From an uncultured Selenomonas sp. (GTDB lineage: Bacteria; Bacillota; Negativicutes; Selenomonadales; Selenomonadaceae): a stretch of 64,000 nt of DNA. The position numbers were made by a program, and so were the translations under genes. Numbering within the stretch: the first letter of the stretch is position 1; each line of letters begins with the position of its first letter. The stretch lies in NCBI GenBank assembly GCA_900552565.1, contig USAK01000006.1:1-64000 (forward strand), given 5' to 3'. The notes below the pieces were generated by a model. It had not been told where the DNA came from, did not search any database, and saw only the letters and a list, made by a program, of their open reading frames with translations. This document shows positions 16,605 to 25,061 of the stretch, piece by piece.

Positions 16605-17339
16605 TCAAAGATACTCTTCGAACCGCTCCATATCCAGCACGCGGATGCGTTTGCCGGCCACCTCCAGAAGACCATCTTTCTGCATGGCCGAGAGCTCCCG
16701 CGACAGCGAGGGCCTGGTGACGGCGAGATACGCTGCGAGATACTCGCGGCTGGCCGTCAGGGCAATCTCCCCCTTGGCATCCATATTCTGGAACAGGAAA
16801 CGTACGATTTTTTCACGCAGGCTGCCGCTGGCCAGCACCTTGATGCGGCCATGCATGAAATAGGCCTTGCGCGCAAAGACACGCATGAGGTTGCGCTCAA
16901 CCAGCAGGGCACTGCGCGTCGGCACTTTATTTTCATCCCCCAGCCGGAAAAAACTGCTGCCGATTTCCAGAAGTTCCGTCTCTTTTGCCGCTTCGACATA
17001 AATATCGTACGGACGCTTGAGCACTTCGTAGACCTCGCCAAACATATCGCCTGGCTCGTTGATTTCCGATACGAAGATGCGGCGTCCGGAAAAGGTATCC
17101 TTGAGAATATGGACTTCGCCATGCAGCAGAATGTAAAGCGAATGCGGCATATCGCCATCGTAAAAAACGATTTCTTCCGGAGCGAATGTATGGCGCCGGA
17201 CCTGACTCGAAGCCATAAGTTCCTGGATTTCCGCATCGTTCATGCCTGCGGTCAGGCTGCTGCAGCGCAGGATGGAACTCACGGGAGCGTTCTTATCAGC
17301 GAGGCAGCTGCAGGCTGGATTTTTGCTGTCCCCGCTCAT
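16605..17339 (-). CDS. Crp/Fnr-family transcriptional regulator
   Basis: A 244-residue regulator with an N-terminal cyclic-nucleotide-binding-type beta-barrel (about 35-150; VFYDGDMPHSLYILLHGEVHI) and a C-terminal winged helix with ASREYLAAYLAVTRPSLSRELSAMQKDGLL as the recognition region. The N-terminus has three cysteines (10, 12 and 26), but the spacing is not the four-cysteine FNR pattern. ATG overlaps the stop of the flavin reductase (ATGA), so the two are co-translated. The effector is unknown; redox sensing is a possibility given its partner. Confidence 0.9.
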   Translation of the reverse strand: MSGDSKNPACSCLADKNAPVSSILRCSSLTAGMNDAEIQELMASSQVRRHTFAPEEIVFYDGDMPHSLYILLHGEVHILKDTFSGRRIFVSEINEPGDMFGEVYEVLKRPYDIYVEAAKETELLEIGSSFFRLGDENKVPTRSALLVERNLMRVFARKAYFMHGRIKVLASGSLREKIVRFLFQNMDAKGEIALTASREYLAAYLAVTRPSLSRELSAMQKDGLLEVAGKRIRVLDMERFEEYL

Positions 17340-17839
17340 TCCTTGACGAGCAGCTTTTCAATCTCTGCGACGTACATCGTATGATAATCGTTCTTGTACC
17401 ATTTTTCATCGCAGCCCTTGTCAATGAAGAATTCCGAAGCCAGCGGCTGGGCATAGAGTTTGCGGCAGAGCATCGTCACACGCGCTTCATCAAAATACGT
17501 GCGGCCGTTATCGTGCTCAACCGTCAGGCCGGCTTTCTTGATTTTGTCTTCATCGCGGCCCGAGACCGTGCCGAAATAATTCATCATCTTGCGGTAATCT
17601 TCCGTAAAAACCGAAAGCGTCAGCCCCTCGGCCTTATCGACGAATTCCTTCGTATAGCGCGTCGGACGGATAAAGATGAAGGCTACAGGTTTGCCCCACA
17701 TGATGCCAAGGCCACCCCACGAAGCTGTCATCGCATTGGACTTGCCCGCATATTCGCCCGTGACGAGCAGCCATTCTTTACCAATGACCTTGAACGGACT
17801 CTCATTAAAATCGAACGGAGAAACTTCTTTTACTGCCAT
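17336..17839 (-). CDS. Flavin reductase-like FMN-binding protein (flavoredoxin family)
   Basis: A 167-residue member of the flavin reductase domain family. FMN-binding features are WLLVTGEYAGKSNAMTASWGGLGIMWGKPVAFIFIRPTRYT at about residues 24-64 and the TLSVF segment. Relatives are flavoredoxins and small NAD(P)H:FMN reductases in anaerobes. ATG 17839 has AAAGGA about nine nt upstream; a longer open frame to 17899 has no SD and runs into the DnaA-box region. It overlaps the downstream Crp gene by 4 nt. Confidence 0.88.
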   Translation of the reverse strand: MAVKEVSPFDFNESPFKVIGKEWLLVTGEYAGKSNAMTASWGGLGIMWGKPVAFIFIRPTRYTKEFVDKAEGLTLSVFTEDYRKMMNYFGTVSGRDEDKIKKAGLTVEHDNGRTYFDEARVTMLCRKLYAQPLASEFFIDKGCDEKWYKNDYHTMYVAEIEKLLVKE

Positions 17840-17891
17840 GCTGCTCTTCCTTTCTATAAACCAGAAGACCGGAGACCGGAAATCCTTAAAG

Positions 17892-17967
17892 TTATGCACA
17901 TCTTATCCACAAAACGCAGGGGATATCCACAGGCTGACCATGGATATCCCCAATTTTCTGTGGATAA
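17892..17967. promoter_or_regulatory. DnaA-box cluster 2 with inverted repeat
   Basis: TTATGCACA (17892-17900), TTATCCACA (17903-17911), a one-mismatch ATATCCACA (17923-17931) and an inverted TTATCCACA (17959-17967, written TGTGGATAA) lie within 76 nt. An 11-bp inverted repeat GGGGATATCCA/TGGATATCCCC (17919-17929 / 17941-17951) overlaps the third box. It separates sufU from the flavin reductase gene. Confidence 0.7.
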
Positions 17968-17970
17968 AGC

Positions 17971-18411
17971 TTATTTTTTCTCTTCTTCCTGCTTCAGAGC
18001 ATCATCGAGCGTATGCCAGGCAAGGACTGCACATTTGACGCGGGCCGGCATATTCGAGACGTTCTTGAGGGCAAGAGCTTCGTCGAGCTCCTCGAGTTCA
18101 TCATCATCCGTAATCTCGCGCTTAATCATGCCGATAAACTTTTCAGCGAGTTCCTTGGCCTTCTCGACTTTCTGACCGCGGATGAGGTCAATCATGATAT
18201 CGGTCGAAGCCTGCGAAATGGCACAGCCAACGCCCGTAAACGATGCGTCTTTGACAACGCCATTCTCAATCTGCAGCTCAAGCGTAATCTCATCGCCGCA
18301 GCTCGGGTTATGTCCCTTGAGGGAGCAGGTCGCGTGGTCAAGATGATGCTTGTTCTCCGGATTGCGGCTGTGTTCGCCGATGAGCTCCGTGTAAATATCA
18401 GCAAGTGCCAT
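17971..18411 (-). CDS. sufU: Fe-S cluster scaffold / sulfur acceptor SufU
   Basis: A 146-residue SufU. The three conserved zinc/sulfur cysteines are in NPSCGD, GVGCAIS and VKCAVLAW, and the insertion between the second and third (about 18-20 residues) separates it from IscU. SufU accepts persulfide from SufS. It is last in sufCBDSU; its start overlaps the 3' end of sufS by 14 nt. Confidence 0.94.
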   Translation of the reverse strand: MALADIYTELIGEHSRNPENKHHLDHATCSLKGHNPSCGDEITLELQIENGVVKDASFTGVGCAISQASTDIMIDLIRGQKVEKAKELAEKFIGMIKREITDDDELEELDEALALKNVSNMPARVKCAVLAWHTLDDALKQEEEKK

Positions 18412-19636
18412 AACCGAGGACCCCCCTTACCTTCTTGAGTGCATCAATCCAGCGGTCGATGTCCTCGCGCGTATTATAAAGGTAGAAACTTGCACGGCAG
18501 CTGGCGTTCTGACCGAGGTAGCGGTGCAGCGGCTGCGCGCAGTGATGGCCCGCACGGATGGCGACGCCGTAGCTGTCGAGGATGCTTGCGACGTCATGCG
18601 GATGAACATCCTTGACGTTGAACGCGATGATGCCTGTCTTATTGTCGCGCGTCGAATCGCAGCCATAAAGCTCGATGTACGGCAGCTCACGCAGCTGCGG
18701 CAGAGCGTAATCAACAAGGTCTTTCTCGATGGCCTCGATGCGGTCAAACGTGATGTTCTCGAGATAATCGATGGCAGCCGTAAGACCGGCGGCACCGCCG
18801 ACATTCTGCGTGCCGGCTTCGAATTTCGCCGGCAGCTCGGCATACGTCGTATTCTGTTCTTCGACGTACTCAATCATGTCGCCGCCGCGCAGGAACGGAG
18901 GCATGACATCGAGGATGTCATACTTGCCATAGAGCACGCCAATACCCATCGGGGAAAGCATCTTGTGGCCGGAGAAGGCGAAGAAATCGCAGTCCATATC
19001 GCGGACATCGACTTTCATATGCGCGACGCTCTGCGAGCCGTCGACCACGACGACTGCACCGACGCTGTGGGCCTTTTTGATGACTTTCTTGACATCATTC
19101 TTGAGGCCGAGCACGTTCGAGACCTGCGTCACTGCGACGATTTTCGTCTTTTCCGTGATTTTCGTCTCGATATCCTCGTCCGAGAGGTTGCCGTCTTTCT
19201 CAAGATAGATGTACTTGAGGACAGCACCCGTCGATTTGGCAACGAACTGCCACGGCACGAGGTTGCTGTGATGCTCCGAAATCGTGATGACGATTTCATC
19301 GCCGGCCTTGACGTTGTTCAGGCCATAGCTGTAAGCCACGAGGTTCAGCGCTTCCGTCGCGTTCTTCGTGAAGATGATTTCGGCAGGACGTGCGGCATTG
19401 ATGAATTTCGCCGTACGCACGCGTGCATTTTCGTAAATTTCCGTTGCCTTGACGGAAAGAGCATAGGCGCCGCGGTGCGGATTGGCATTGCAGCCGCCAT
19501 AGTAGCCGCAGATGGACTGGATGATCTGTTCCGGCTTCTGCGTCGTCGCGCCATTATCGAGATAAGCAATCTGCTTCCCGTTCATCTTCCTCTTGAGGAG
19601 CGGGAAGTCTTTCAAAAATTCCTGTGCATCAGCCAT
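18398..19636 (-). CDS. sufS: Cysteine desulfurase SufS
   Basis: A PLP-dependent class V aminotransferase-fold enzyme that takes sulfur from cysteine. The PLP lysine lies in SGHKMLSPMGIGVLYG; the catalytic cysteine is in the C-terminal NASCRASFYLYNT loop; YLDNGATTQKP is the N-terminal family block. Length 412 residues is typical. ATG 19636 with GAGGAGACTTTCG upstream is chosen; an open frame continuing to 19756 is within sufD and not supported. It overlaps sufD by 8 nt. Confidence 0.96.
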   Translation of the reverse strand: MADAQEFLKDFPLLKRKMNGKQIAYLDNGATTQKPEQIIQSICGYYGGCNANPHRGAYALSVKATEIYENARVRTAKFINAARPAEIIFTKNATEALNLVAYSYGLNNVKAGDEIVITISEHHSNLVPWQFVAKSTGAVLKYIYLEKDGNLSDEDIETKITEKTKIVAVTQVSNVLGLKNDVKKVIKKAHSVGAVVVVDGSQSVAHMKVDVRDMDCDFFAFSGHKMLSPMGIGVLYGKYDILDVMPPFLRGGDMIEYVEEQNTTYAELPAKFEAGTQNVGGAAGLTAAIDYLENITFDRIEAIEKDLVDYALPQLRELPYIELYGCDSTRDNKTGIIAFNVKDVHPHDVASILDSYGVAIRAGHHCAQPLHRYLGQNASCRASFYLYNTREDIDRWIDALKKVRGVLGYGTC

Positions 19637-20465
19637 TCGAAAGTCTCCTCTGCAAATACGTATCAATTTCTTTCTTGAGCTCTTCTTCCGGAATGCGGTC
19701 GAGCACCGGATTGAACGAAGCCTCGACGACGAGGCGCTGCGCCTCGGAAAGGTCAAGGCCGCGGCTCATGAGATAGAAGAGTTTATCCTCATCCATCTTG
19801 CCGACGGAAACGGCATGATGGCCATCGACATCATCCTCATGCGACAGCATGATTGGCACACTGCGGTTGCGGACGTTCGGGGAAAGCAGCACGACTTCCT
19901 CATTCTCACGACCAACCGAGCCTTTCGCGCCTTCAAGGAAATCAAGCGTGCCGCGGAAAATCTTCTCGCTCTCGCCGAGCAGCGCACCGCGGACCTGCAT
20001 ATTGGCGTCCGTGCGCTTGCCGCCCTGACGAATCACATAGTTGAGGTCGATGAGGCTCTTGCCGTCACCGAAGTAAAGCCCCCAGACGTCGGCCTTAGAA
20101 TCGTCGCCGGCGAGGTCAACGTAGAGTTCCGTTGCCGTCTGCTTGGCACCGGCCTCGACGACCGTATAGGAAAATTCTGCGCCTTTGCCGACAAACACTT
20201 TGACGCGGCAGGTGTAGAGCTTATCGTCCGGCACAAGCTGGGCATTGACGAGATGGAGCTTCGCCCCGTCCTCGATATGCACCTGCAGTTCGTACTGGCC
20301 GCCCTCGCGCTGCGTCAGGATGACCTCGTCCTCTTTGCCCGCTTCTACGAGCAGCTTCTGCGTCTTTATATTTTCATCGATATCCGCCGGGATCCTGCTC
20401 TCATTGACGCCGAGCCAGCGCCAGGTACGCATGGGGATCCGGGAGAATGTTTTCAAATCTGCCAT
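19629..20465 (-). CDS. sufD: Fe-S assembly protein SufD
   Basis: A beta-helix SufB/SufD-family protein of about 278 residues, shorter than E. coli SufD (about 420), as in several anaerobes. The C-terminal SufBD core is clear: AKGSVGRENEEVVLLSPNVRN, PIMLSHEDDVDGHHAVSVG, and LSEAQRLVVEASFNPVLDRIP. It pairs with SufB and SufC as the scaffold. ATG 20465 lies 2 nt after the sufB stop; a longer reading from 20492 overlaps sufB and is less likely. Confidence 0.93.
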   Translation of the reverse strand: MADLKTFSRIPMRTWRWLGVNESRIPADIDENIKTQKLLVEAGKEDEVILTQREGGQYELQVHIEDGAKLHLVNAQLVPDDKLYTCRVKVFVGKGAEFSYTVVEAGAKQTATELYVDLAGDDSKADVWGLYFGDGKSLIDLNYVIRQGGKRTDANMQVRGALLGESEKIFRGTLDFLEGAKGSVGRENEEVVLLSPNVRNRSVPIMLSHEDDVDGHHAVSVGKMDEDKLFYLMSRGLDLSEAQRLVVEASFNPVLDRIPEEELKKEIDTYLQRRLSNG

Positions 20466-20466
20466 A

Positions 20467-21894
20467 TCAGCCCATCGTCCCTTCCAATTCAATATTGACC
20501 AAGTTATTCATCTCTACAGCGTACTCGAGCGGCAGCTCCTTCGCAATCGGTTCAACGAAGCCGCGGACAATCATCGCACGTGCTTCATCTTCGTCGATGC
20601 CGCGCGACGTCAGGTAGAAAATCGCCTCATCGCTGATGCGGCCGATTTTTGCCTCATGTCCGATATCGGCCTCATCGCCCTCGATATCCATGACCGGCAG
20701 CGTATCGCTGCGCGATTCGTTGTCGAGCATCAAAGATTCGCAGTTGACCGAGCATTTGGCGAACGGTGCACGGCGCGTAACCTTGACAGCGCTGCGGTAC
20801 GTGGCCTTGCCGCCGGCCTTCGAAATCGTACGCGTGTTAATGTTGGCCGACGTATGCGGGGCCGCGTGAATGACGCTGGCACCCGTATCGAGATTCTGTC
20901 CCTTCGAGGCGAACGTGACACCCGTGAACTCGCAGCGTGCGTTCTCACCGTGCAGGATGCTGCACGGATAGAGGCACGAGACATGCGAGCCAAAAGAACC
21001 CGAGACCCACTCGATGATGCCGTCTTTTTCGACGAGAGCGCGTTTCGTGTTAAGGTTCATCATATTGCGCGACCAATTCTCAATCGTCGAATAGCGCAGG
21101 CGCGCGCCTTCCTTGACAAAGAGCTCGACGCAGCCGGCATGGAGATTCGTGACATTGTACTTCGGCGCCGAGCAGCCTTCGATGAAGTGCAGGCTCGCCC
21201 CTTTTTCCACGATAATCAGCGTGTGCTCGAACTGGCCGGCACCTGCGGCATTGAGACGGAAATACGACTGCAGCGGAATCTCGACATGTACGCCTTCCGG
21301 CACATAGACGAACGAACCGCCCGACCAGACCGCACCGTGCAGGGCCGCAAATTTATGGTCTTTCGGCGGCACGAGCGTCATGAAGTATTCCTTGACGATA
21401 TCCTCGTGTTCGCGCAGTGCCGTTTCCATATCCGTGTAGACAACGCCCTGCTTGACGAGGTCATCCTGGATGCTGTGATAGACGACTTCAGAGTCGTACT
21501 GAGCACCGACGCCGGCGAGGCTCTGTTTCTGCTCAGCCTCAGGAATGCCGAGGCGGTCAAACGTATTCTTGATGTCCGTCGGCACTTCCTGCCAGTTGCC
21601 CGTCATCTTCGCATCCGGCTGAACGTAAGTGACGATATCGTCCATATTGAGTTCGGAGATATCCGGCCCCCACGTCGGCAGCGGCAGCGAATTGTAGACT
21701 TCCAGGGATTTCAAACGGAAATCGAGCATCCACTGCGGGTCGTGTTTGCGCTTCGAGATATCGCGAATGATATCTTCTGTCAGACCGCTCTTCGTCTTGT
21801 AGACGGAGTGGTCCGCATCTTTTATATCATAGAGCGTACGCTCAATATCTTCGACATACGTCTTCTTTTTCGGTACAAATTTTTCTTCAGCCAT
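20467..21894 (-). CDS. sufB: Fe-S cluster assembly protein SufB
   Basis: A 475-residue SufB, the scaffold core of the SufBCD complex. Family landmarks are PTWGPDISELNMDDI near residues 78-92, VWSGGSFVYVPEGVHVEIPLQSYFRLNA, GCSAPKYNVTNLHAGCVEL, and LMLDNESRSDTLPVMDIEGDEADIGHEAKIGRIS. ATG 21894 has GTGAGG eight nt upstream. The end of sufC overlaps this start region, and sufD follows with a 1-nt gap. Confidence 0.96.
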   Translation of the reverse strand: MAEEKFVPKKKTYVEDIERTLYDIKDADHSVYKTKSGLTEDIIRDISKRKHDPQWMLDFRLKSLEVYNSLPLPTWGPDISELNMDDIVTYVQPDAKMTGNWQEVPTDIKNTFDRLGIPEAEQKQSLAGVGAQYDSEVVYHSIQDDLVKQGVVYTDMETALREHEDIVKEYFMTLVPPKDHKFAALHGAVWSGGSFVYVPEGVHVEIPLQSYFRLNAAGAGQFEHTLIIVEKGASLHFIEGCSAPKYNVTNLHAGCVELFVKEGARLRYSTIENWSRNMMNLNTKRALVEKDGIIEWVSGSFGSHVSCLYPCSILHGENARCEFTGVTFASKGQNLDTGASVIHAAPHTSANINTRTISKAGGKATYRSAVKVTRRAPFAKCSVNCESLMLDNESRSDTLPVMDIEGDEADIGHEAKIGRISDEAIFYLTSRGIDEDEARAMIVRGFVEPIAKELPLEYAVEMNNLVNIELEGTMG

Positions 21895-21902
21895 GGCGTG
21901 CC

Positions 21903-22658
21903 TCACTTTTCTGCCTGGGCATCGAGGATGTGCGTGAAGCCGCGGCGGTTGATTTCATCGATGAGCTCCGGGCCGCCCTCTTCGACAATCTCGCCGTTGA
22001 TGAGGACATGAACCTTATCGACCTTGAGTTTCTCGAGGATACGCGTGTTGTGCGTGATAATCAGGCAGCTGTTGTTCTCATTGTGGAACTTCGCTACGCC
22101 TTCCGAGACAATCTGCACGGCATCGACATCGAGGCCGGAATCCGTCTCATCGAGCAGCGCAAGTTTCGGATTGAGCATGAGGAGCTGCAGGATTTCGTTG
22201 CGTTTCTTCTCGCCGCCCGAGAAGCCGACATTCATGTAGCGCTCAGCATACTCCGGTTTCATCTTGAGCTCTTCCATCGTTGCCTTAAGCTGACGGCGGA
22301 ACGGGATGATCTTGACGCGTTCGCCGGAAATCGCCTGCTTCGACGTACGGATCATGTTCTCGACCGTGATGCCTGGAATCTCTTCCGGCGTCTGGAACGA
22401 AAGGAACAGGCCCTTGCGCGCGCGCTCGAAGGTCTTGAGGTCCTTGATGTCCTCGCCTTCGAACTCAATCGTGCCAGAGGTGACCTCATATTTCGGATGG
22501 CCCATGATGATATTCATGAGGGTCGACTTGCCGGAGCCATTCGGTCCGAGGATGACATGTACTTCACCCTTATCGACGTTCAGGCTCAGGCCTTTGAGGA
22601 TTTCCTTGCCTTCGACACCAGCATGGAGATCCTTGATGTCCAAAAGATTCTCTGCCAT
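21903..22658 (-). CDS. sufC: Fe-S assembly ATPase SufC
   Basis: A 251-residue ABC-type ATPase that energises SufB/SufD. Walker A is GPNGSGKST, the signature is FSGGEKKRNEILQ, Walker B is LALLDETDSGLDVD, and the switch histidine is in IITHNTR. First gene of sufCBDSU. ATG is preceded by AAAAGGAGAG. Confidence 0.97.
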   Translation of the reverse strand: MAENLLDIKDLHAGVEGKEILKGLSLNVDKGEVHVILGPNGSGKSTLMNIIMGHPKYEVTSGTIEFEGEDIKDLKTFERARKGLFLSFQTPEEIPGITVENMIRTSKQAISGERVKIIPFRRQLKATMEELKMKPEYAERYMNVGFSGGEKKRNEILQLLMLNPKLALLDETDSGLDVDAVQIVSEGVAKFHNENNSCLIITHNTRILEKLKVDKVHVLINGEIVEEGGPELIDEINRRGFTHILDAQAEK

Positions 22659-22698
22659 ATGTAAAACTCTCCTTTTAAGATCGATACTCTGGATTTTT

Positions 22699-22723
22699 AA
22701 TCCTTACAAAATTACTCGGGATT
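22699..22723 (-). promoter_or_regulatory. Candidate IscR/Rrf2-type operator in the suf leader
   Basis: An interrupted inverted repeat AATCC...GGATT spans 25 bp, with inner CGAGTA and TTTTGTAA halves on the minus strand. It lies just downstream of the suf -10. Its layout resembles Rrf2/IscR operators of other Firmicutes; no regulator gene is in the window. Confidence 0.45.
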
Positions 22724-22732
22724 GATAAATTC

Positions 22733-22761
22733 ATTGTATGGCCTATATCCGAAAAAGTCAA
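22733..22761 (-). promoter_or_regulatory. suf operon promoter
   Basis: The minus strand has TTGACT (22756-22761), a 17-nt spacer and TACAAT (22733-22738), about 75 nt before sufC. Confidence 0.75.
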
Positions 22762-22813
22762 TAGCCATAGCCATAATCTATAAGCTTCATCTATATATAT
22801 GCGCAGATTTCAT

Positions 22814-22842
22814 AAAAAAAGCTTCCCAAAAGCGGGAAGCTC
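22814..22842 (-). terminator. Terminator of the HAD phosphatase gene
   Basis: The minus strand reads AGCTTCCC-GCTTTT-GGGAAGCT followed by a run of T. Confidence 0.88.
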
Positions 22843-22889
22843 TATGATAAATATCACAAAAACCTATGAAACTGCGTTTTATGTTTCGT

Positions 22890-23714
22890 TCAGTTCAGAA
22901 AGTCAAAATGACGGCTGAGCGAGGCAGCAATGCCATCCTCATTGTTCGACAGCGTGATTTCGTCGGCCATATCCTTGAGCTCATCGCAGGCGTTGCCCAT
23001 GGCCACGCCATGACCGGCAAAATCGAGCATGCTCATGTCATTCTGGGCATCGCCAAAAGCCATGACCTCGCTACGCTCGATGCCAAGACGCTCGCAGACA
23101 CGCGCGAGCGACGCCGACTTGCTGACGCCTTTGACCGTCGCCTCATAGAACCACGGTGCCGACTGTACAAAGGAAAGTTCATCCTCAAAGCCGCGGCGGA
23201 TGTCCGCAAGGTGCGGCACGAGAATCTCATTCGGCGCCGCCGTCAGGATCTTAACCGGCGAGAAACCGCGCGCCTCCACCGCATCGGCGATATTTTCGAC
23301 AATCTCGATGCGCAGATTGTTGTTGCGGCTCTCATCCTGCACCTTGTGACGGCTGGCATCCGTCGTAAAGATGGAAACACCGTCATCGACAATCGGGGAA
23401 AGCTCCGGATAAGCCTCCAGATGACGCAGGAAGCGCAGGGCTGTTCCGCGGCCGATGGCCTGCGAGTAAAGGATTTCGCCCGTCGTCGCATCCTCGATGC
23501 GGCCGCCATTATAGGAAAGCAGCAGCCCGTGATGCTTCTTGAGGTCAAGGGCACCCGCCTCACGCGCAAGTCCCGGCGCCTGGCGGCCGGAGGCCAGCAC
23601 GACAGTCACGCCATGGCGCTGTACAGCAAGAAGCGCCTCGCGCGTCTTCGGCGTAATCTTCTTTTCATCATTATTGAGCGTGCCATCGAGATCGAGAGCA
23701 ATCATCTTATACAT
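22890..23714 (-). CDS. Cof-type HAD-IIB family hydrolase
   Basis: A 274-residue haloacid dehalogenase-like phosphatase. Motif I is ALDLDGTLNND (catalytic Asp near residue 8), motif II is VLASGRQ, and motifs III/IV are in KGVSKSASL and AFGDAQNDMSML. The type IIB cap sits between motifs II and III. Such enzymes dephosphorylate sugar phosphates or flavin-related compounds; the substrate is not readable. Monocistronic with its own terminator. Confidence 0.9.
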   Translation of the reverse strand: MYKMIALDLDGTLNNDEKKITPKTREALLAVQRHGVTVVLASGRQAPGLAREAGALDLKKHHGLLLSYNGGRIEDATTGEILYSQAIGRGTALRFLRHLEAYPELSPIVDDGVSIFTTDASRHKVQDESRNNNLRIEIVENIADAVEARGFSPVKILTAAPNEILVPHLADIRRGFEDELSFVQSAPWFYEATVKGVSKSASLARVCERLGIERSEVMAFGDAQNDMSMLDFAGHGVAMGNACDELKDMADEITLSNNEDGIAASLSRHFDFLN

Positions 23715-23931
23715 CTGTTGTGTTCATCCTTTCCGGCAGTGCCGCCGCTGTCCCTTCACTCATTTTCGGTGAAGAGACAAAAACAATCCTGGTATCGCAA
23801 AACCAATTAACCGCGACCATTATAGCAGAAAAAAGAAACTCCAGCAATCGGCAAAAGCCGCAGGCAGGAAATACGAAGCTCAAGCACGAATAAAAAATGC
23901 AGGAATCTATAATATAGAAGGAAGATATACC

Positions 23932-24954
23932 ATGGTAACCATCAAACAGATTGCTGAGCTCTGCGGAGTCTCGCGTGGCACGGTCGACCGCGTGCTCAAC
24001 GGGCGCGGCAAAGTCAAGCCGGAAAAAGAACGCCTCGTGCGTGAAATGGCCGAAAAACTTCACTATCATCCCAATCCTGCAGGCAAGGCCCTCGCTGCCC
24101 GCAAAAAGCATCCCGTCGTCGGCGTCCTGATTGTTTCTGATGGTGTCCATTTTTTTGATGATGTCCTGCATTCCATGCATCACATGGCCGATAAATATGC
24201 CTCGTACGGTCTCGAAGTCATCTGGCGCAGCATGCGCGGGTTTGATGTCGACCGGCAATGCGAGATTATCGACGAGCTCAGGGCACAGGGCATCAACGGC
24301 CTGATCATCGACCCGCTCAATCATCCGCGCATCATTCAGAAAATCGATGAATGCGTCGACGATGATATCTTTGTCGTCACACTCAACAATGATGTCGAGA
24401 CGTCAAAGCGCCAGTGCTATGTCGGGCCGGATTATCCCAACGGCGGCAGAACGGCCGCTGCCCTGCTGCGCATGATTCATCAGGGGCCATTGCACGCAGC
24501 GGTCCTTCTGGGCTCGCTCAACATGCTCGGCCATCGTCAGCGGCTTGACGGCTTTCTCGAAGTCATGCGAGAACATCCTGACTTTGAATTTCTCGGCGTA
24601 CAGGAAACCGAAGATGATGATATGATTGCCTATGAGGACGTGCGCCAGCTCCTCGCCGACCACCCTGAGACCAACGCCCTGTTCGTCATCTCATCCGGTG
24701 CCTACGGCGCCGCCCGCGCCGTGCTCGCCGCCAAACGTCATGACATTACCGTGATTGTCTTCGATACCATCCCCACGACCATCGAGATGATGAAAAAAGG
24801 CGTCATCCAGGCCGCAATTTATCAGCACCCGCATCAGCAGGGCCAGCGCTCCATGCAGATTGTCTTCGATTATCTCGTCAACGGCATCGCTCCCGAACAT
24901 GAAAAATACATCATGCGCAACGAAATCCGCATCCTGCAGAATATCGAAGAATAA
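23932..24954 (+). CDS. LacI-family transcriptional regulator, probable arabinose-operon repressor
   Basis: A 340-residue regulator. The helix-turn-helix is VTIKQIAELCGVSRGTVDRVLNGRG at residues 2-26, followed by a ribose-type periplasmic-binding domain (VGVLIVSDGVHFFDDV; GLIIDPLNHPRII; FVISSGAYGAARAVL). It converges on araA across a shared terminator and is the only regulator beside the arabinose operon, so it probably controls it; this is inference. ATG lies nine nt after AGAAGGAAG. A near-palindrome TGTGTTCGAGCACA downstream of the araE promoter is a candidate target. Confidence 0.86.
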   Translation: MVTIKQIAELCGVSRGTVDRVLNGRGKVKPEKERLVREMAEKLHYHPNPAGKALAARKKHPVVGVLIVSDGVHFFDDVLHSMHHMADKYASYGLEVIWRSMRGFDVDRQCEIIDELRAQGINGLIIDPLNHPRIIQKIDECVDDDIFVVTLNNDVETSKRQCYVGPDYPNGGRTAAALLRMIHQGPLHAAVLLGSLNMLGHRQRLDGFLEVMREHPDFEFLGVQETEDDDMIAYEDVRQLLADHPETNALFVISSGAYGAARAVLAAKRHDITVIVFDTIPTTIEMMKKGVIQAAIYQHPHQQGQRSMQIVFDYLVNGIAPEHEKYIMRNEIRILQNIEE

Positions 24955-24991
24955 CTTTCGATCTTGACTAGCAAATATATTGACTATATGC

Positions 24992-25025
24992 GAAAAACGC
25001 ATCCTCAAACGAGGATGCGTTTTTC
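24992..25025. terminator. Bidirectional terminator between LacI and araA
   Basis: AAAAACGCATCCTC-AAAC-GAGGATGCGTTTTT is a perfect stem with T tails in both directions. Confidence 0.92.
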
Positions 25026-25061
25026 TGGTGTATGGATTTGGTTTATGCAATTAAAGGGGAA

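Noticed and set aside
16605..17339. Oxygen-sensing FNR with an Fe-S cluster
   Set aside because: Only three N-terminal cysteines with non-FNR spacing are present, so a cluster is not supported.
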